Source of the DNA: JABSQH01 sp965230015
Lineage (GTDB): Bacteria; Actinomycetota; Acidimicrobiia; Acidimicrobiales; Ilumatobacteraceae
Length of the DNA stretch: 64,000 nucleotides
Direction: 5' to 3'
Assembly: GCA_965230015.1 (NCBI GenBank)
Contig: CBDDKF010000021.1
Coordinates: 122,077-186,076, forward strand
A program made the translations under genes and the position numbers. This document shows, one piece after another, positions 60,323 to 64,000 of the stretch. The stretch's first letter is position 1. Every line of letters begins with the position of its first letter. The notes beneath the pieces were generated by a model. The model did no database searches. It had not been told where the DNA came from and worked only from the letters and a program-made list of their open reading frames with translations.

Positions 60323-61759
60323 CTATTGACCCTCGGGGTTGGTCGTCGGCGGGGCGGTGGTCGGCGGTGGGGTGACCTCGCCACCGGACAGCGCCGCCAA
60401 CTCCTCGGTGATCAGGCGCACCACGAGTTCGTCGAGCGCGAGTTCCTCGTAGTCGGTGCGGTCGATGTCGGTCGATCCGCCGGTTGCTGCACCGCCGGCC
60501 CCGTAGCTCAGGAACACGAACGGAGCGCCCGTCGCCTGCGCGATCTGGCGGAACACGGCCTCGGCCTGGTCATCGCTCTCCGATGAGGCGATCGGAAACA
60601 GCTTCACGCCCCGCTCGATCGCGTCGCGCACCGAATCCGGGTACCCCACAGGAACCTGGCGTGTCACGTGCGGTGGCGCGTCCGCCACGAGGAAGACCAA
60701 CTGGATCGCGTCGTCGGGGCTCCGCCAGCTCGGCGCGCTCAGCACTTCGGCGAGGCCCTCGTCGAGCGCCTCCGGGTAGTCGCCGCCCCCATCGGCGACT
60801 ACCCGGGACAGTGCGGCCTGGAACTCGGCCACGTCGCCGGTGAAGTCGTAGGTCGAGGTCACGAAGGCATCGCCCTCGTCGCGGTAGAGCGTCATCGCGA
60901 AGCGCACATCGGGCGCCGGGTCGAGTTCGGCAACACGCGCCGCGACGGTGTCGATCGTCTGCTTCAGCCGATCGATTTCGTCGCTCATCGAGCCGGTGGC
61001 ATCGAGGAGGAACGCCACATCGAGCGGAACCGGCGACGTCACCTGGGCCGCCTCGTCGACCGTCAGCGCTACATCGGCGCCACGGGCGAACTCGGCTGTC
61101 ACGCCAGATGCCGAGGCCGTGAACGGTCCACCGACGAGTGCTGGATACGCCGCCGGCAAGAACCGGGCAGTGCCGTCGGCCGTGGTCCGCACGATCACCG
61201 ATGCATCGCCCGCGGAAATCGTCACCGGGATGCCGGCGACGGGAGCACCCGCCGCATCGGCGACGGTGACGATCGTGCGATCGGTCGGGTCGAGGTCGCG
61301 CAACGTGATGCCCAGGTCACGGATCCGCGCCAGGTAGTCGAGAAACCCCTGGTAGTCGGCATTGTCGTCGACACTGCCCGCGCGCAGCGGGGTGTCGTCG
61401 GGCAATGCCGGTTCGGGGCGTTCGATCGCGTCGCCGCCGCTCAGGTCGACCTCGCCACCCGACTCCTCCGCGGTGGGCGCGGCCTCCGTCGCCATGTCGT
61501 CCGTGGCCGCCATGTCCTCGGTGACGGCCGAGTCGAGGGCGACGCCGCCACGCCCCTCGCTGGCCATCCACTCCGGCTCACCGTCGATCCAGCCGCCGGT
61601 CGCCGCTGCTGTGGTGGCGGTGACGGTCGTCGGCGTGATTGCGGTGCCGGGCGGTGTGTTCTCCGAGCTGCTGTCGTCGTCGGCGCCACATGCTGCGGCG
61701 AGCAGCGCCACTGCCGCCGCGATCCCGGCGATCCGCCGAACCCCCATGTTGTGTCCCAT
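60323..61759 (-). CDS. Secreted VWA-domain lipoprotein
   Basis: A 478-residue protein with lipoprotein signal VRRIAGIAAAVALLAAAC, a disordered acidic linker, an Ig-like carboxypeptidase-regulatory-type segment (TIVTVADAAGAPVAGIPVTI) and a C-terminal von Willebrand A domain: DVAFLLDATGSMSDEIDRLK (MIDAS Asp-x-Thr/Gly-Ser), ADGGGDYPEALDEGLAEVL and VFLVADAPPHV. It ends in a Pro/Thr tail. It faces the MoxR-DUF58-VWA operon from the other strand with a six-base gap. ATG 61747 (MGVRR) is an alternative start. The 75-base upstream gap has a CCGCGG inverted pair (61773-61790) but no clear promoter. Confidence 0.85.
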   Translation of the reverse strand: MGHNMGVRRIAGIAAAVALLAAACGADDDSSSENTPPGTAITPTTVTATTAAATGGWIDGEPEWMASEGRGGVALDSAVTEDMAATDDMATEAAPTAEESGGEVDLSGGDAIERPEPALPDDTPLRAGSVDDNADYQGFLDYLARIRDLGITLRDLDPTDRTIVTVADAAGAPVAGIPVTISAGDASVIVRTTADGTARFLPAAYPALVGGPFTASASGVTAEFARGADVALTVDEAAQVTSPVPLDVAFLLDATGSMSDEIDRLKQTIDTVAARVAELDPAPDVRFAMTLYRDEGDAFVTSTYDFTGDVAEFQAALSRVVADGGGDYPEALDEGLAEVLSAPSWRSPDDAIQLVFLVADAPPHVTRQVPVGYPDSVRDAIERGVKLFPIASSESDDQAEAVFRQIAQATGAPFVFLSYGAGGAATGGSTDIDRTDYEELALDELVVRLITEELAALSGGEVTPPPTTAPPTTNPEGQ

Positions 61760-61834
61760 GGAAGATTGGACGCCGCGGACCAGCCCGCGGTTCCGTCAGA
61801 TCAGTGCACGTCTCAGCGGACGGTCACAAGAGCG

Positions 61835-62878
61835 TCAGAGCAGCTCCTTGAGCTGGTCGATCGTGGCGACCGGGTCGCCGCCCACCGGGGTGACCGACAG
61901 GTGGGTCACACCAGCCTCCTTGTAGGCGGCGATGCGTTCTTTCACGTAGCTCGCCGGGCCGACCAGGTTCGAGCTGGCGAGCATCGACGCCGGCACGACT
62001 GCCGCTGCCTCTTCTTTCTTGCCATCGAGATACAGGTCCTGGATCTCGATCGCCTCGTCGACGTAGCCGTACCGCTGGAAGATCGTGTTGTAGAAGTTCT
62101 TGTCACGCGCCCCCATACCACCGACGTACAACGCGACCGACGGGCGTCCCATGTCGAGGATCTGCTGCTGCTTGTCGCCGACGAGGTCGTCGCCGATCGC
62201 CACCATCCCGCCCGCGCTGATCTCCAGTTGGCCGAGCTCGGGATCGCGGTCGGCCTGGCCAGCCTTCAGGTCGTCGCCCCACACCTTCTGGAACTTCTCG
62301 GGCTCGAAGAACACCGGGAGCCAGCCGTCGGCGTAACGGGCGGTGGCCTTCACCGACAGGCCCATCAGGCTCGCCCAGTAGATCGGGATGTCGGCGCGCA
62401 CCGGGTGGTTGATGATCTTGAGCGGCTTGCCGAGGCCGGTGCCTTCGCCTTCGGGGAGCGGGATCTTGGTGGTCGGGCCGTCGTACACCACGCGCTCGCG
62501 GCGCCACGTCATGCGGCACACGTTGATGTAATCGCGGATGCGCGGCATCGGCTTCTCGTAGGGCACACCGTGGAAGCCTTCGATCACCTGCGGGCCCGAC
62601 GCCCCGAGGCCGAGAATGAACCGGCCCCCGGATACGAAGTCGAGCCCCGCAGCGGTTTGTGCCATGCACGTCGCCGTGCGCGAGTACACGTTGAGGATGC
62701 CCGAACCGATCTGGATCGTCGAGGTCTTGGCGGCGAGATAACCCATCTGCGACACAGCATCGAAGCTGTACGCCTCGGGCACCCACACCACGTCGAGGCC
62801 CGCCTTCTCGAGGGCCACCACCTGCTCCACGTCGGCGTGGAAGTCGCCCGAGTAGTTGATCATCATCGACAGCTTCAT
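61835..62878 (-). CDS. LLM class flavin/F420-dependent oxidoreductase
   Basis: A 347-residue protein of the luciferase-like monooxygenase fold. Typical blocks are KLSMMINYSGDFHADVEQVV, LEKAGLDVVWVPEAYSFDAV, QIGSGILNVYSRTATCMAQTAAGLD, GGRFILGLGASGPQVIEGFHG and PIYWASLMGLSVKATARYAD GW. In actinobacteria such proteins usually bind coenzyme F420, but FMN use cannot be excluded. The reaction is unknown. ATG 62878 starts MKLSMM. It lies 18 bases downstream of the oxidoreductase at 62897 on the same strand, so the two are likely one operon. Confidence 0.85.
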   Translation of the reverse strand: MKLSMMINYSGDFHADVEQVVALEKAGLDVVWVPEAYSFDAVSQMGYLAAKTSTIQIGSGILNVYSRTATCMAQTAAGLDFVSGGRFILGLGASGPQVIEGFHGVPYEKPMPRIRDYINVCRMTWRRERVVYDGPTTKIPLPEGEGTGLGKPLKIINHPVRADIPIYWASLMGLSVKATARYADGWLPVFFEPEKFQKVWGDDLKAGQADRDPELGQLEISAGGMVAIGDDLVGDKQQQILDMGRPSVALYVGGMGARDKNFYNTIFQRYGYVDEAIEIQDLYLDGKKEEAAAVVPASMLASSNLVGPASYVKERIAAYKEAGVTHLSVTPVGGDPVATIDQLKELL

Positions 62879-62896
62879 GCCGCCGACGTTAGGGGC

Positions 62897-64000
62897 TTAC
62901 TCGCCCGCCAAACGCATCAGGTTCGTCACGCCGGGGACAATCGCCTCGCGCATCCGCCGAAGGAGCGCCTGCTTGTCGACGTCGTTCGGATCGACGGCGG
63001 CGACGGTTGCGGCGAACCCATTCAGACGGTTGCTCGCGAGGAAGGCGGTGAGCTCGGGTTCGGCCATCCAGCGGCGCATGTTCAGCGCGTTGGCGATCGT
63101 GAGGTCGATCCAGTCGGTGCGATCGTTGGGGATCGGCACGATGCCGCAGATCTCGTTCTTCACGTCGTCGTTGTCGTAGTGCGCCTCGACCCAGGCGATC
63201 ACCGCTGCGCTGAACGCCGGCTGATAGGCGCGCACGGTCTGCGGCGTGAGCACGTGGCCATCGAACATCGTCACCGGCTCTTGTTTGGGGATCGCGCTGG
63301 CGCTGCAGTCGACGTGGATGTGCTCGGGTGTCGTCTCGATCGTGCCATCGCGCAACTCGATGCGATCGGGGCCGATCCGACTGACCCGGCCCATGCGCAC
63401 CACGTTGCGAATCGTGCGCAGTGCGGCGAGTTCCGGCGCCGACACCGTGGCCGCGTGGAACATCTGCGGCTCCACCTTGGGGTCGATGCGCACGAGCACG
63501 CCGCCCGCTTCCAGCCGAGTGAACAAATCGTCGACCGACGTCGCTGCGGCAGCCGCCTCGTACTGCGCGGCTTGCGCAGTCATCACCGCAGCGAAGTGCT
63601 CGAGTCGAGGCTGGGTCGTCTCCCTGGGGATCAACCAGCCGTCGCGCGGCATGATCCACGTGATGGTGGCCAGGTCGACGCCGTGTTCGAGGAGCCACAG
63701 GCAGGCGTCGATGCCGGTCTTGCCGCTGCCGACGATCACCCACCCGGCGGGCGGCTCGGTGACCGACGGCAGGTCGTTCAGCGGCATGAAGCGCACGCCG
63801 TCGTCGATGTCGAACGACGGTATGTGGGTCGACGGCACGGTCGTCTTCAGGTGTGTCGTGTCGACGATGCGCGTCCGTGCGGTGACCTCGGTGACGGCGC
63901 CGGAAACCAACGAGGTGATGCGCCCGTCGGTGTAGCGGCTCATCGGGAAGTAACGCACTCGCCCGGTGGGTAGGAGGTGGTCGCGCATCACGTTGTCGAA
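62897..64000 (-). CDS. FAD/NAD(P)-binding oxidoreductase, C-terminal part (gene continues past 64000)
   Basis: At least 368 residues; the N-terminus lies beyond the window. A Rossmann motif WVIVGSGKTGIDACLWLLEHG is near visible residue 80, with PRDGWLIPRETTQP after it, and the helical C-terminal region contains DCSASAIPKQEP and FLASNRLNGFAATVAAVDPN. This resembles flavin-containing or NAD(P)-binding oxidoreductases that lie next to LLM proteins in actinobacteria. Substrate unknown. The frame is open to the last base. It is transcribed ahead of the LLM gene. Confidence 0.75.
   Translation of the reverse strand, partial: FDNVMRDHLLPTGRVRYFPMSRYTDGRITSLVSGAVTEVTARTRIVDTTHLKTTVPSTHIPSFDIDDGVRFMPLNDLPSVTEPPAGWVIVGSGKTGIDACLWLLEHGVDLATITWIMPRDGWLIPRETTQPRLEHFAAVMTAQAAQYEAAAAATSVDDLFTRLEAGGVLVRIDPKVEPQMFHAATVSAPELAALRTIRNVVRMGRVSRIGPDRIELRDGTIETTPEHIHVDCSASAIPKQEPVTMFDGHVLTPQTVRAYQPAFSAAVIAWVEAHYDNDDVKNEICGIVPIPNDRTDWIDLTIANALNMRRWMAEPELTAFLASNRLNGFAATVAAVDPNDVDKQALLRRMREAIVPGVTNLMRLAGE

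Noticed and set aside
60668..63973. Long open frame of 1101 codons on the plus strand
   Set aside because: It is antisense to the VWA lipoprotein, LLM and oxidoreductase genes, whose proteins have clear families; the plus-strand translation is Arg/His/Asp-rich and matches nothing, as expected for a GC-rich shadow.

Overview
The window is GC-rich, densely coding DNA in which most genes are read from GTG or ATG starts with overlapping stop/start codons. It is bacterial chromosome, almost certainly from a high-GC actinobacterium. The evidence is a mycothiol-type CPWxW reductase, a 13E12-type DUF222/HNH gene, F420/luciferase-like oxidoreductases, many lipoproteins with Thr/Ser/Asp-rich linkers, an LPxTG surface protein and the rpsO-pnp-dapB / rimP-nusA-ylxR-infB layout. 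Gene content and protein style resemble marine Acidimicrobiia (Ilumatobacter-like); that placement is inference. No phage, plasmid, CRISPR array, rRNA or convincing tRNA was seen.

Layout: 1-3.3 kb holds the 5' part of RNase J, dapA and a duplicated LPETG surface protein (all minus). 3.4-8.0 kb is a minus-strand operon of a flippase-like membrane protein, a SelU/PRXL2-like redox protein with an in-frame TGA at its catalytic position, and a fusion of an alpha/beta hydrolase with an Rph/PPDK-type dikinase. Each of the three carries an apparent one-base frameshift. 8.0-10.2 kb has a branched-chain aminotransferase and a frameshifted secreted metalloprotease. 10.2-13.2 kb is a minus-strand set with two Nif11-leader RiPP precursors, a C40-type peptidase, a lipoprotein and an unknown protein. 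13.4-15.2 kb has the HNH gene with a tandem-repeat leader. 15.2-17.1 kb has a diiron protein and its TetR regulator. 17.1-19.8 kb is a polar amino-acid ABC transporter, followed by three copies of a hairpin repeat that recurs at 51.5 kb.

19.9-25.7 kb pairs a two-component system divergently with a MacAB-like efflux operon. 25.9-30.4 kb encodes secreted proteins: two beta-helix paralogues flanking a DUF1996 lipoprotein, then a cupredoxin. An acyl-CoA ligase, a small membrane protein and thiol peroxidase follow to 33.3 kb. 33.3-37.1 kb is dapB-pnp-rpsO (minus). 37.3-40.2 kb is an NMT1-type ABC transporter, then a MerR regulator with an aldo/keto reductase.

41.6-49.6 kb is the translation operon rimP-nusA-ylxR-infB-(mycothiol-type reductase)-rbfA-truB-ribF on the minus strand, with an attenuator-like hairpin ahead of rimP and proS divergent from it. 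51.6-53.5 kb has a MaoC-like dehydratase and an SDR dehydrogenase, probably beta-oxidation type. 53.5-57.0 kb has a peptidoglycan amidase, a geranylgeranyl-reductase-family flavoprotein, an unknown protein and a YeiH-type exporter. 57.1-61.8 kb is a MoxR-DUF58-VWA operon facing a VWA lipoprotein, and the window ends with an LLM oxidoreductase and a truncated FAD/NAD(P)-dependent oxidoreductase.

Four things deserve most attention: the Nif11 precursor pair with cysteine-free cores; the candidate selenocysteine codon with a hairpin just downstream; the hydrolase-dikinase fusion with a mutated nucleophile elbow; and a bulged-hairpin repeat found only at convergent gene junctions. A cluster of single-base shifts at short G/C runs between 5.6 and 10.4 kb means base-call quality there must be checked before any pseudogene or recoding claim.
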